From JBPEXY01 sp052031065 (GTDB lineage Bacteria; Pseudomonadota; Gammaproteobacteria; Immundisolibacterales; Immundisolibacteraceae), in NCBI GenBank assembly GCA_052031065.1, contig JBPEXY010000044.1, forward strand, positions 1 to 31,350: DNA of 31,350 nt, read 5' to 3'. Within the stretch, counting starts at the first letter, position 1. The number at the start of each line of letters is the position of its first letter. The position numbers and the translations under genes are program-made. Positions 14,632-23,373 of this stretch are shown here, one piece after another. Under the pieces are notes generated by a model. That model was given only the letters and a program-made list of their open reading frames with translations, made no database searches and was not told the DNA's origin.

Positions 14632-16128
14632 ATGATAGACAACACGCTAGAGGAAATAGTCGCCCTTAAAGAAAGTGGCGCCAGGGTACCCCGGGTGATC
14701 GTTATCGGAGCTGGTATGTCGGGAATCGTCATGGGTATTCGACTGCTTCAGGCCGGCATCGAAGACTTTGTCATTTATGAGAAAAAAGACAAGGTGGGCG
14801 GCACCTGGCGTGAGAACACCTATCCTGGGCTGGCCTGCGATGTCCCCTCTTATTTTTATACCTATAGCTTTGAACCCAACCCCGACTGGAGCCATCGTTT
14901 TCCCCCAGGAGCAGAAATTCAGGCCTACTTTGATCGCGTGTTCAGGAAATATCGTCTGGATCGTTTCACCCGGTTTAACAGTGAGATCAAACATTGCCGC
15001 TTCAGCGATGGTGGCTGGCATGTTGAACTGGGCAACGGTGAAATTGACAGGGCAGAATTTCTGGTCGCTGCGACTGGAGTGCTTCATCGAGTCTCCAAAC
15101 CTGCGATTAAGGGCCTGGAGGAATTCTCCGGTAGCTGCTTTCACTCGGCGGAGTGGGATCACGACGTCGAACTGAATGGTAAACGAATCGGTATCATCGG
15201 ATCCGGTTCCACGGCGCTACAGATGGTTTCGCCGCTGTCCGAACAGGTCGAGAGTCTGACCCTTTTTCAGCGTACTGCACAGTGGGTTATCTCTGTGCCT
15301 GACAAGACCTACTCGCCGCGCTGGAAACGTCTGGTTAAAAAATACCCGTTTCTGGCTACCCTGCTCTATCGGGGCTACAAATTTATGATTGAACAGACCC
15401 TCGGCAAAGCGGTGATACAGCCTGGCTGGCGGCGTTCCATCCTCAACGCGATGTGTGAACGAAACCTGAAAAAGGTTAAAGATCGAAAACTACGTCATCA
15501 GCTCACACCAACCTATGAACCGGGCTGTAAACGCATGGTGGTGTCGGAGTCTTTTTACCCTGCCATACAAAAACCTAATTGCCACCTGGAGACCGAAAAA
15601 ATTGAGCGAATCGAGGTCAACGGTGTGCGTACCGTAGACGGCGTCCTGCACCCGCTCGACGTGCTCGTGCTTTGCACCGGGTTTGATGGGTTCGCCTTTA
15701 TGCGACCGATGTCGATGGAAGGGCGCGGCGGTTTAACGTTGGAAGAGGCGTGGAAGAAAGGCCCGCGGGCCTTAAGAGCCCTGGCAATTCCCGATTTTCC
15801 TAATTTTTTCATGTTGATTGGCCCCCATTCACCCATCGGTAACTACTCGCTGATCCCTCTGGCGGAGAGTCAATCCATGTACGTGATGCAGTGCATCAAG
15901 CATTTTATGCAGGGCGAATTTGCCGAGCTGTCACCAAAAGATTCCGTGGTTGATGGTTATTACCGGCAGATCCGGGAAGCATTAGGGGATACCGTCTGGA
16001 CCAGTGGATGCCAGAGTTGGTACCTCGATGATGAAGGCGTGCCAGGCCTCTGGCCGTGGACACCACAGCGTTATATGGCTGAAGTTGCCAATCCCGATTT
16101 TTCAGAATTCGATCTGGTCAGCGGCTGA
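14632..16128 (+). CDS. Flavin-containing monooxygenase, Baeyer-Villiger type
   Basis: A 498-residue FAD/NADPH enzyme. The FAD-binding GAGMSG lies at 26-31 and GGTWRENTYPG at 56-66. The type I Baeyer-Villiger fingerprint F-x-G-x3-H-x3-W-D is complete at 165-176 (F165, G167, H171, W175, D176). A second Rossmann motif GSGSTA (190-195) would bind NADPH. Such enzymes insert oxygen next to a ketone to make an ester or lactone, often opening alicyclic or steroid rings. The substrate here is unknown. GGAGGAGAG directly before the ATG makes the start secure. It stands alone on the plus strand, and the transporter gene downstream is convergent. The 180 nt after its stop contain no recognisable gene. 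Confidence 0.92.
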   Translation: MIDNTLEEIVALKESGARVPRVIVIGAGMSGIVMGIRLLQAGIEDFVIYEKKDKVGGTWRENTYPGLACDVPSYFYTYSFEPNPDWSHRFPPGAEIQAYFDRVFRKYRLDRFTRFNSEIKHCRFSDGGWHVELGNGEIDRAEFLVAATGVLHRVSKPAIKGLEEFSGSCFHSAEWDHDVELNGKRIGIIGSGSTALQMVSPLSEQVESLTLFQRTAQWVISVPDKTYSPRWKRLVKKYPFLATLLYRGYKFMIEQTLGKAVIQPGWRRSILNAMCERNLKKVKDRKLRHQLTPTYEPGCKRMVVSESFYPAIQKPNCHLETEKIERIEVNGVRTVDGVLHPLDVLVLCTGFDGFAFMRPMSMEGRGGLTLEEAWKKGPRALRALAIPDFPNFFMLIGPHSPIGNYSLIPLAESQSMYVMQCIKHFMQGEFAELSPKDSVVDGYYRQIREALGDTVWTSGCQSWYLDDEGVPGLWPWTPQRYMAEVANPDFSEFDLVSG

Positions 16129-16308
16129 ATCGGCCACGCCTATGGCATGAGCGGTGGTCGGTCACGCTTTGCGCGAGGCGTAACGCAGAGGTGAACGTTT
16201 CGTTGTCATCACCATGCGCACGGGTGGTGATCTGGTGGCAGCCGGTCTGGTTGAAGTCGCCTGATGGTCTGTTGCGCCTGATCGCCAGTGATCCGCTGAG
16301 CAACATAT

Positions 16309-17190
16309 TCAGGGCTGTGCATTGACCAGGTAGACGCCATAAATCACCAGAGCTCCGCCGGTTGCCAGTGCCCAACTGAGAGACTCGCCGAGAAAAAAAT
16401 AGCCGACTCCGACCGACACCAACGGTACCAGAAAGGTGTTGGCGGAAACCCTGGTCGCATCAATGGTCTTGATCAGACCCAGCCAGATCAGCCAGGAACA
16501 GGCCAGGCCGATGATCGAACCCCACGTCAGTGAGGCCAGGAAAGCTAGGTCCCAGACTATATCTGACCAGCGTTCGCCGAAAAGATACCCAGATCCCATG
16601 ATCATCAACCCGCCAACAAGAAAGGGCAGGGCGATAAACCAGTAAACCGATTGCGGGTTGGCCCGCTTTAACGCTACGGTACCGATTGCCCAGGCGAGCG
16701 CCGACAACAGTGCCATTACCACACCGTATACGGATACATCGCCGGCGATGCCGCGATAACTGATCAAAGTTACGCCAATAAAACCGATAATCAGGCCAGC
16801 TAGTTTTTTGCTCGTTAACTGTTCGCCAAGCAGCCAGTGTGCTAACAAACCGACCACAATCGGTTGGATATAGAGCAGCACTGACGCCAGGCCGGCGGGC
16901 AGATAGAGTACTGAGATGGTCGATAGCCCAAAAAAAAGTCCAACATTGAACAGTGTGGATACGGTTAGAGCGGGCCAGGTAAGGTGCAGGTCAATGGTGT
17001 CACGGTTGGCGATTGCCAGAGTCGCCAAAAACAGAGCCCCAATGACCGCACGCAACCCTGCAAATAGCAGCGGGGGTGCGTACTGCAAGCCAATTTTCAT
17101 CACCGGGTATCCAAGTCCCCAGATTAGAATTAACACGGCAAGAAGCAGGTGGGGTCGTCCGGCGATGATGGTCAAAGAGTGGTCGGCCAA
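16309..17190 (-). CDS. DMT superfamily permease (EamA family)
   Basis: A 293-residue, about ten-helix membrane protein made of two EamA repeats. The first begins LLLAVLILIWGLGYPVMKIGL and the second about SVYGVVMALLSALAWAIGTVALKR; both end with the typical GE-x-L-S/T signature (LLGEQLTSKK and FLGESLSWAL). Members export or import metabolites and drugs; the substrate is not predictable. No ATG is available near the start. The best choice is TTG at 17190, and TTG at 17175 is also possible; neither has a clear ribosome-binding site. It diverges from the PHP gene with 44 nt between starts, so promoters must be compact or overlapping. Confidence 0.9.
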   Translation of the reverse strand: MADHSLTIIAGRPHLLLAVLILIWGLGYPVMKIGLQYAPPLLFAGLRAVIGALFLATLAIANRDTIDLHLTWPALTVSTLFNVGLFFGLSTISVLYLPAGLASVLLYIQPIVVGLLAHWLLGEQLTSKKLAGLIIGFIGVTLISYRGIAGDVSVYGVVMALLSALAWAIGTVALKRANPQSVYWFIALPFLVGGLMIMGSGYLFGERWSDIVWDLAFLASLTWGSIIGLACSWLIWLGLIKTIDATRVSANTFLVPLVSVGVGYFFLGESLSWALATGGALVIYGVYLVNAQP

Positions 17191-17234
17191 TATAGGGAGT
17201 GAGATGACAAACCGTTACTTTAACAGGGCATGAA

Positions 17235-18077
17235 ATGAGACAGTCGGTTTATGACCTCCACTGCCATAGCAGTTATTCCGATGGCCAATTAACACCAGAA
17301 CAGCTGGTGCGCAGGGCAGCGGCCCATGGTGTAACCCATTTAGCCGTTACCGATCATGACACCGTCGCCGGTCTTGACGAGGCTTCGGCAAGTGCGCGTG
17401 CGCAGCAGGTTTCCCTGATAACCGGGGTGGAGATTTCCGTGACCTGGGAACGGAAAAATATCCATCTGGTCGGACTGGACTTCGACCCCGAATACCCGCC
17501 GTTAATCGAACTGCTGCGATCATTGCAGTCTCGCAGGCTGGAGCGTGCCGAGAAGATCGCGTCAAAACTTGCGAGGCGCGGTGTTGAATCGCCGTTGGAC
17601 CAGGCAATGCAAATGGCTACCGGTCCGTTGGTCAGTCGTGTCCATTTTGCTCATGTTCTGGTTGCGCAGGGCTTTGCCAACAGTTTTGCCGATGCCTTTA
17701 AATACTACCTCGGTCAGGGTAAGCCCGCATATGTCACCACTAACTGGGCAACGATGGCTGAAGCGGTCAACGCAATTGTTGCGGCGGGTGGATTAATGGT
17801 GATTGCCCACCCCCGTCGTTATCGGCTGAGTCACAACTGGATGCGCCGCCTGTTGAAGGAGTTTCAGCAGGCTGGCGGCTGTGGAATAGAAGTGATCACT
17901 GGTCGCACGCGTAATGGTGATACTGAGTCGGTGACTGCATTGGCCCTCAGATATGGCCTGCTAGGTTCTGTCGGGTCAGATTTCCACACCCCTGAGAATG
18001 GCTGGGTGGAGGTCGGTAGGCTCGCAGCGTTGCCGGCTGAATTGCAGCCGGTCTGGACTCAATTCAATGAGGGTTGA
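17235..18077 (+). CDS. rnm: PHP-domain phosphoesterase, RNase AM / 3',5'-nucleoside bisphosphate phosphatase-like
   Basis: A 280-residue PHP protein. The metal-binding motifs appear in order: DLHCHSSYSDG (H9, H11), TDHDT, TGVEIS, AHPRR and GSDFHTP. This order and length match the YciV/RNase AM group, which trims 5' ends of ribosomal RNA and hydrolyses 3',5'-bisphosphonucleotides such as pAp. The ATG at 17235 has CAGGG six bases upstream. The gene stands apart from its neighbours; the next plus-strand gene begins 278 nt later behind a regulator-like site. The exact activity is inferred from family. Confidence 0.88.
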   Translation: MRQSVYDLHCHSSYSDGQLTPEQLVRRAAAHGVTHLAVTDHDTVAGLDEASASARAQQVSLITGVEISVTWERKNIHLVGLDFDPEYPPLIELLRSLQSRRLERAEKIASKLARRGVESPLDQAMQMATGPLVSRVHFAHVLVAQGFANSFADAFKYYLGQGKPAYVTTNWATMAEAVNAIVAAGGLMVIAHPRRYRLSHNWMRRLLKEFQQAGGCGIEVITGRTRNGDTESVTALALRYGLLGSVGSDFHTPENGWVEVGRLAALPAELQPVWTQFNEG

Positions 18078-18298
18078 GCTGGTCGGCAAACTGGTGTTAT
18101 CTAGTGAATCGTTATAGAATTTACCGCTTGGATGGAGCGACTACCGCGCGAATTCACGCTGCGTTTCTGCGGTCATTAAAAAAACATAGTCAGTCGCCGC
18201 TATAACCTCCTCATTACAGCAGGGTCGCCAGTCGACGCGTTGCTGACCTTTACAGCCACCATTTAGTCAGATTTAGAGATAATAGACAGATTTAAATC

Positions 18299-18326
18299 AA
18301 CACTGACCGATTGGTCAGTCAGTGTT
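18299..18326. promoter_or_regulatory. Nested palindrome, TetR-type operator candidate before the RND operon
   Basis: The outer arms AACACTGAC (18299-18307) and GTCAGTGTT (18318-18326) are perfect complements. An inner palindrome, ACTGACC-GATT-GGTCAGT (18302-18319), overlaps them but is centred 1.5-2 bp away. TGACC-N4-GGTCA centres resemble operators of TetR/AcrR-family repressors that control RND pumps. The site is 30 nt before the adaptor start. No tetR gene lies nearby, so a repressor encoded elsewhere would be needed. No convincing -35/-10 pair was identified around it. Confidence 0.6.
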
Positions 18327-18355
18327 CGGTCAACATAACATGGGATCCTTAACCT

Positions 18356-19432
18356 GTGCTGAAAAGAACTTCCCTCCTGTTATCCGCTATTGCGTTTGTC
18401 TTAGCCGGCTGTAGCGATGATGTCGCTAAAGGTCCAACGGGCCCTCGCCCCGTTTTGATTACCACTTTTGAGACTACCAGCGGGCGTACCGAAGAGGTGG
18501 AGGTAACCGTCGGTCGAATCGAGAGCAAAGCCGAGCCACTGGTCGCCGCCGAAGTGGACGGCAGGATTACCCATATTCACGCCGAAATTGGTGACCAGGT
18601 CGCCGCCGGTGCATCGTTAGCCCGGATCGACCCCGAAGACTACCGCCTGGCCCTGCAGTCGGCGAGGTCTGAAGTAGGTCGACTCAGTTCAATGATTGAG
18701 CAGCAGCAACGGCTGGTGAATCGTTACCTGAAGTTGCGCGAAGATGAGTTTTTTGCCGAGAACACCCTTGATGAGGCTGCCTCACAGTTGGAGGTCTTGA
18801 AGAAACAGCGAATGTCGGCGCAGACCCGCCTGGAGCAGGCTGAGCGCAACTTAAGCCGGGCCGAGGTGGTATCACCACTAAATGGCGAAATCAGCGAGAG
18901 ACTGGTTAACGAAGGTGATTACGTCAAACGCGGTAATCCGCTGTTTCGAATTTCCACCGACGAATATCTACGCATTGTTCTGCCCTATCCGGAGAAGCTT
19001 GCCGACCGGCTGGAACCCGGAAAACTTGTGCGTCTTGAAAGCGCCACTGCCCCAGGTGTGCGGGTGGAGGCTGCTGTGAGTGAAATCAGACCCACCATTG
19101 GTGATATCAGCCATGCAGTTGATGTCATTATTGACATGCCCAACCCTGGTAACTGGCGGGCTGGCGGCACTATCAACGGTGAGTTGGTGGTAGACGTTAT
19201 TGAGCAAGCAGTGATGGTTCCGGAAACCTCTGTGGTGCTGCGTCCTGTGGGTCACGTGGTTTATGTCCTGAACGATGAGCAAAACACGGTCGAAGAGCGG
19301 TTGGTGGAGACTGGAATTCTCGCCGACGACCTGCTCGAAATACGCAGTGGGCTGGTAGCCGGAGAGATTGTTGCCAGAGACGGTGCCGGGTTTCTCTCCG
19401 GTGGTGCTGCGGTTGCGATACAGCAGAGGTAG
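18356..19432 (+). CDS. RND efflux periplasmic adaptor lipoprotein (membrane fusion protein)
   Basis: A 358-residue adaptor of the HlyD/AcrA family. The N-terminus is a lipoprotein signal, LLSAIAFVLAGC, with the lipobox cysteine at residue 19. The residue after it is Ser, not the Asp that typically retains lipoproteins in the inner membrane. A lipoyl half-motif (VAAEVDGRITHIHAEIGDQVAAGASLARID, about 63-92) is followed by a coiled-coil hairpin (about 100-165), the second lipoyl half (AEVVSPLNGEISERLVNEGDYVKRG), then beta-barrel and membrane-proximal domains. The start is GTG with no strong ribosome-binding site. It lies 6 nt upstream of the pump gene, so the two form one operon. No TolC-type outer-membrane channel is encoded nearby. 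Confidence 0.92.
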   Translation: MLKRTSLLLSAIAFVLAGCSDDVAKGPTGPRPVLITTFETTSGRTEEVEVTVGRIESKAEPLVAAEVDGRITHIHAEIGDQVAAGASLARIDPEDYRLALQSARSEVGRLSSMIEQQQRLVNRYLKLREDEFFAENTLDEAASQLEVLKKQRMSAQTRLEQAERNLSRAEVVSPLNGEISERLVNEGDYVKRGNPLFRISTDEYLRIVLPYPEKLADRLEPGKLVRLESATAPGVRVEAAVSEIRPTIGDISHAVDVIIDMPNPGNWRAGGTINGELVVDVIEQAVMVPETSVVLRPVGHVVYVLNDEQNTVEERLVETGILADDLLEIRSGLVAGEIVARDGAGFLSGGAAVAIQQR

Positions 19433-19438
19433 GATCCG

Positions 19439-22400
19439 ATGAATCTTCCAGAATTGTCGATACGGCGTCCGGTACTAACCTATATGGTCAACGGCCTGCT
19501 GGTGCTGTTTGGCCTGATCGCATTCTTTCAGCTCGGCGTTGCGCGCATGCCCAATGTCGATATCCCGCTGATCACTATCACCACGGTGCAACCCGGCGCC
19601 AATCCGACAGTGATCGACAGCAGCATCACCAACCTGGTTGAACGCAGGGTCAACAGTATTCCCGGGATCGATTTTGTCAAATCGAGTTCGACCCCAGGGG
19701 TTTCGGTGGTCAGACTCAATTTTAAATTGAGTAAAGATATTGATGTTGCCTTCAATGAAGTACAGACCAAAGTTAATCAGATACTGGATCAGCTTCCTTC
19801 GGACTCTGAACCGCCGGTTATCGCCAAGGTAGAAACCGATGCTCAGGCGGTGATCTGGCTCCATTTGCAGGGTAATCGCACCATTCAACAGCTTAATGTC
19901 TATGCGCAGAATGTTTTGCGTAGGCAGATTGAGAAAATTGATGGTGTCGGCGATGTGTTCATTGGCGGTATGCGCGAGCGTACTCTACGTGTTGAGCTCA
20001 AGCCCGACCGTCTCATCGCCCTCGGCATGACTGTCCAGGACGTGATTCAGGGGTTTCGCAATGAGCACATCCTGTTACCTGGCGGTTTTCTGACGTCTCA
20101 CTCATCTGAGCGGCTGCTGAAACTCGATCTCGAATACCACAGCGCGCGGGCACTCGGCGATATTGTGATCGGTTATCTGGACGGTAGTGCCATCCATCTC
20201 GACCAGGTGGCGGATATTCGCGACGGGGTTTCCGATTTCCGTCAGCTGATGCGTCGCAATGGCGAGCCTCTGGTGGGCCTTGGTGTGGTGAAGGTTTCCG
20301 GAGCCAATACGGTTGCAATCATCGACGAAGTCAAGAGAGTGGTCGAAGAAGAGATTCGACCCCAGTTGCCGCCAGGCATGGAGCTCAAGTTCGGTAGCGA
20401 CCAGTCAAGTTATATTCTCGCCATCGTTATGGCGCTGCAGGAGCACCTGGTGCTCGGCACTCTGCTTGCTGCGGGCATTGTGTTGCTGTTCCTGCGCAAT
20501 GTAAGAGCGACGCTGATCATCGCGGCGGCGATTCCAGTTTCGCTGTTTGCTGCCATGGCCGCGATGTATTTTCTTGATTTCACCTTCAACTCGATGTCGC
20601 TTTTGGGTCTTCTGCTGCTTGTCGGAGTGGTGGTCGATGACGCCATTGTAGTATTGGAGAATATCTATCGCCACCGGGAAGATCTCGACCCTAACCCGAT
20701 GACTGCCGCGATTAACGGTACGAGCGAGGTGGTGTTTGCGGTTCTTGCCGCTACTGCGTCGCTGGTGGCGATTTTTCTGCCCGTGGTGTTCATGGAAGGG
20801 ATGGTTGGCCGGTTTTTCACCACCTTCGCGGTGGTGGTGGTGATCGGCGTGATTGCGTCCTGGTTTGTCTCCATGACACTGACTCCGATGATGTGTTCCC
20901 GCTTTCTCAAGGTGGGTCACCAGCATGGTCGTATTTACACAGCGCTTGAACGCTTCTTTACCGGGATGGAAGAGAGTTACCGGAAACTGGTCAACTGGGT
21001 GCTCGCGCACCGCTGGGGAACCTTGGGTATTGCGACCCTGGTGGTTGCCAGCAGTGGCTGGTTTTTTAATGCGGTGGGCAAGGAATTTATGCCGGAAACC
21101 GATATTGGCCGCATCATGGTGATTCTGAAAACGCCGATGGGTTCCAGCATCGAATATACCGACAGCAAAGTACGCGAGCTCGAAGCGTTGATGGCTAAAG
21201 AGGAGTCTGAATACAACTTTATTTCCATCGGGCTGTTCTCTCAGTCGCAAGTGAACGAGTCGATCGGTTTTATCGAAATGGTGCCGCTGAACAAGCGTAA
21301 CTATTCGCAGGAGGAGTTTCTTAATGAATTCCGTAAAAAGCTACCTACTATCGCGGGAGTAAGGGCTTTTGCCACCACGGTGCCGACTCTCGGTGGTGGT
21401 CGCGGTGAGAAGCTGCAGTTTGCGCTTCGTGGCCCCAACCTTGACGAAGTCGCGCGCCTGTCAAGGGAGTTGAGACAGAAGCTTCAGGAAGCCGGAGGCA
21501 TGGGTAGGCTTGATCTGGATCTGCAACTTGATATGCCGCAGATGAAACTGGAAATCGACCGCGTACGCGCACGCAGTGCAGGGCTGACGGCACGGCAGGT
21601 GGCAGAAGCGGCCAACGTCCTGGCCGGTGGGCTTGATGTTGCTAAATACAACGACGAACCGGGGGATGGTGAGCGCTACGACATCCGTCTGAAAGCCCAG
21701 GAAGGCACCTTCAAATCGCCCGAGGATCTGCGCAAAATCTACCTGCGAGCGACAAACGGAGACCTGGTACGGCTGGATACCGTTGCCAGTTTCCGGGAGA
21801 TTCTCGGCCCAGCCCGAATTGATCGGGTCAATCTGCAATACGCCGCACAGTTTTATACCGATCCAGACGGCGCGCTGGGAGACGCGGTTGCTACTTTGAA
21901 TGAGGCAGCGGAGGAGATTCTGCCTATCGGTTATCGCATAGAAATGCTCGGTACCTCCAGGGAGTTTAAACGCACCATGAGTTCGATGGCTTTCGCGTTC
22001 GGACTGGCGCTGGTGTTGCTCTATATGGTGCTGGCGAGCCAGTTTGACTCCTTCCTGCAACCGCTGGTGATCATGTCGGCTCAGCCGTTGGCGATGATTG
22101 GTGGCCTGGCATTGCTCTGGGCCTCAGGCCATACGCTCAATATCTATTCGATTATCGGATTGATTCTGCTTATCGGCCTGGTTGCGAAAAACTCGATACT
22201 GTTGATTGACCTGACCAATCAGCGGCGTAGTCAGGGAATGACTATTGCTGAAGCATTAAAAGATGCCTGTCCGACGCGCCTGCGTCCGGTATTGATGACC
22301 TCTTTGACGGTCATCCTATCGATGGCGCCGGCAGCAATGGGCTACGGTCCAGGTGCTGATCGTAACGGCCCTCTATCAGTTGCTGTTATTGGCGGTATGG

Positions 22401-22525
22401 TCACTTCTACACTGTTAACGCTGGTCGTAGTTCCGGTGGTCTATTCACTCATTGAAAATGCGCTGTTGAGATTAAAGGGCCGGAAACTGGCCAGCGCCAT
22501 CCATCAGGTCGATTACATCAGCTGA
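19439..22525 (+). CDS. RND multidrug efflux transporter, inner-membrane pump (AcrB/MexF-like)
   Basis: A 1028-residue proton-driven pump of the HAE family, full length. It begins MNLPELSIRRPVLTYMVNGLLVLFG, with a cytoplasmic amphipathic start and TM1. The proton relay D400-D401 (VGVVVDDAIVVLENIYRH) and the matching TM10 lysine (LLIGLVAKNSILLIDL) are present. The TM11 segment MTSLTVILSMAPAAMGYGPG is also conserved. Two large periplasmic porter domains separate the helix bundles. The ATG at 19439 has AGGTAGGA upstream. It needs the adaptor encoded just before it and an outer-membrane channel from elsewhere. The exported compound is unknown; export of toxic hydrophobic catabolites would fit the neighbourhood (inference). 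Confidence 0.95.
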   Translation: MNLPELSIRRPVLTYMVNGLLVLFGLIAFFQLGVARMPNVDIPLITITTVQPGANPTVIDSSITNLVERRVNSIPGIDFVKSSSTPGVSVVRLNFKLSKDIDVAFNEVQTKVNQILDQLPSDSEPPVIAKVETDAQAVIWLHLQGNRTIQQLNVYAQNVLRRQIEKIDGVGDVFIGGMRERTLRVELKPDRLIALGMTVQDVIQGFRNEHILLPGGFLTSHSSERLLKLDLEYHSARALGDIVIGYLDGSAIHLDQVADIRDGVSDFRQLMRRNGEPLVGLGVVKVSGANTVAIIDEVKRVVEEEIRPQLPPGMELKFGSDQSSYILAIVMALQEHLVLGTLLAAGIVLLFLRNVRATLIIAAAIPVSLFAAMAAMYFLDFTFNSMSLLGLLLLVGVVVDDAIVVLENIYRHREDLDPNPMTAAINGTSEVVFAVLAATASLVAIFLPVVFMEGMVGRFFTTFAVVVVIGVIASWFVSMTLTPMMCSRFLKVGHQHGRIYTALERFFTGMEESYRKLVNWVLAHRWGTLGIATLVVASSGWFFNAVGKEFMPETDIGRIMVILKTPMGSSIEYTDSKVRELEALMAKEESEYNFISIGLFSQSQVNESIGFIEMVPLNKRNYSQEEFLNEFRKKLPTIAGVRAFATTVPTLGGGRGEKLQFALRGPNLDEVARLSRELRQKLQEAGGMGRLDLDLQLDMPQMKLEIDRVRARSAGLTARQVAEAANVLAGGLDVAKYNDEPGDGERYDIRLKAQEGTFKSPEDLRKIYLRATNGDLVRLDTVASFREILGPARIDRVNLQYAAQFYTDPDGALGDAVATLNEAAEEILPIGYRIEMLGTSREFKRTMSSMAFAFGLALVLLYMVLASQFDSFLQPLVIMSAQPLAMIGGLALLWASGHTLNIYSIIGLILLIGLVAKNSILLIDLTNQRRSQGMTIAEALKDACPTRLRPVLMTSLTVILSMAPAAMGYGPGADRNGPLSVAVIGGMVTSTLLTLVVVPVVYSLIENALLRLKGRKLASAIHQVDYIS

Positions 22526-22676
22526 TGGCTCGCTGAGGGAGGGAAAGCGTCGGCACTAGGTCCGGCGCCATGCATTACAGGCCGCCTGAACCGTTCTTAA
22601 GCCTTCAGTTCTGCTTTGCGACGCCGATTTTACTGCCTCTAGAATCCTGACTCTGACCTCAGCATGGGAGAAAAGC

Positions 22677-23264
22677 ATGAGTAGTGGCCTGATTACGTTG
22701 ATCGTCTTAATCGGTCTCGCCGGTTGGTTGATATCCATCTACAACCGGCTGGTGTCACTGCGCAATCGATTTAAAAATTCGTTTGCGCAAATAGACGTGC
22801 AGCTAAAACGCCGTTACGAGCTGATCCCCAATCTGGTAGAAACAGCGAAGGCGTTTATGAGCCATGAGCGAGAAACGCTGGAAGCAGTGATCGCCGCACG
22901 CCAGGGGGCGGTTTCAGCGCGTCAACGTGCCGCCACGGACCCGGCCGATGGGCAGGCAGTGGGCAGCCTGCTTGCTGCGGAAGCCACGCTTACCGGGACT
23001 TTGGGTAAGCTTTTTGCGCTGCAGGAAAACTACCCCGACATTAAAGCTGACACCACCATGCAGCAGTTGATGGAGGAGTTGACCAGCACCGATAACCGAG
23101 TCGCGTTTGCCCGTCAGGCCTACAACGATGCGGTCATGGACTACAACACTTCCCGTGAAGTGTTCCCGAACAACTTCATCGCCGGCCCGTTCAAATTTCT
23201 TGAAGCCAGGCTTTTCGAAATTGAAGTCGAAGAAGAGCGACAGGCGCCGAAGGTAAATTTCTGA
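22677..23264 (+). CDS. lemA: LemA family protein
   Basis: A 195-residue protein with one N-terminal membrane helix (about residues 5-21) and the LemA signature IYNRLVSLRNRFKNSFAQIDVQLKRRYELIPNLVE. This is followed by a long helical bundle ending FPNNFIAGPFKFLEARLFE. LemA proteins are membrane-anchored with the helical part outside the cytoplasmic leaflet. Their role is unclear, but they occur very often beside TPM-domain or M48-type protease genes. GGGAGAAAAG precedes the ATG. The M48 protease gene follows after 109 nt on the same strand. Confidence 0.93.
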   Translation: MSSGLITLIVLIGLAGWLISIYNRLVSLRNRFKNSFAQIDVQLKRRYELIPNLVETAKAFMSHERETLEAVIAARQGAVSARQRAATDPADGQAVGSLLAAEATLTGTLGKLFALQENYPDIKADTTMQQLMEELTSTDNRVAFARQAYNDAVMDYNTSREVFPNNFIAGPFKFLEARLFEIEVEEERQAPKVNF

Positions 23265-23373
23265 TTCGCTGATCGCTGGTACTGCCAGGCTCACTGCTGT
23301 CGATTGGCTTGACCAGGTGGGCTTCGAGATCAGATCAAATAGTCGATACGATACCGATTGAATTGTCGGCGCG

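Noticed and set aside
16129..16308. Possible small gene in the gap between the convergent monooxygenase and permease genes
   Set aside because: An 85-codon minus-strand frame overlaps here but runs into the permease gene, with no ribosome-binding site and no family features.
20405..21250. A 281-codon open frame on the minus strand opposite the RND pump gene
   Set aside because: The composition is His/Arg/Gln-rich with no domain, typical of an antisense shadow of a membrane-protein gene; the plus-strand pump is full length and conserved.
21461..22060. A 199-codon minus-strand frame within the pump gene
   Set aside because: Antisense to conserved pump sequence, with no motif or start signal.
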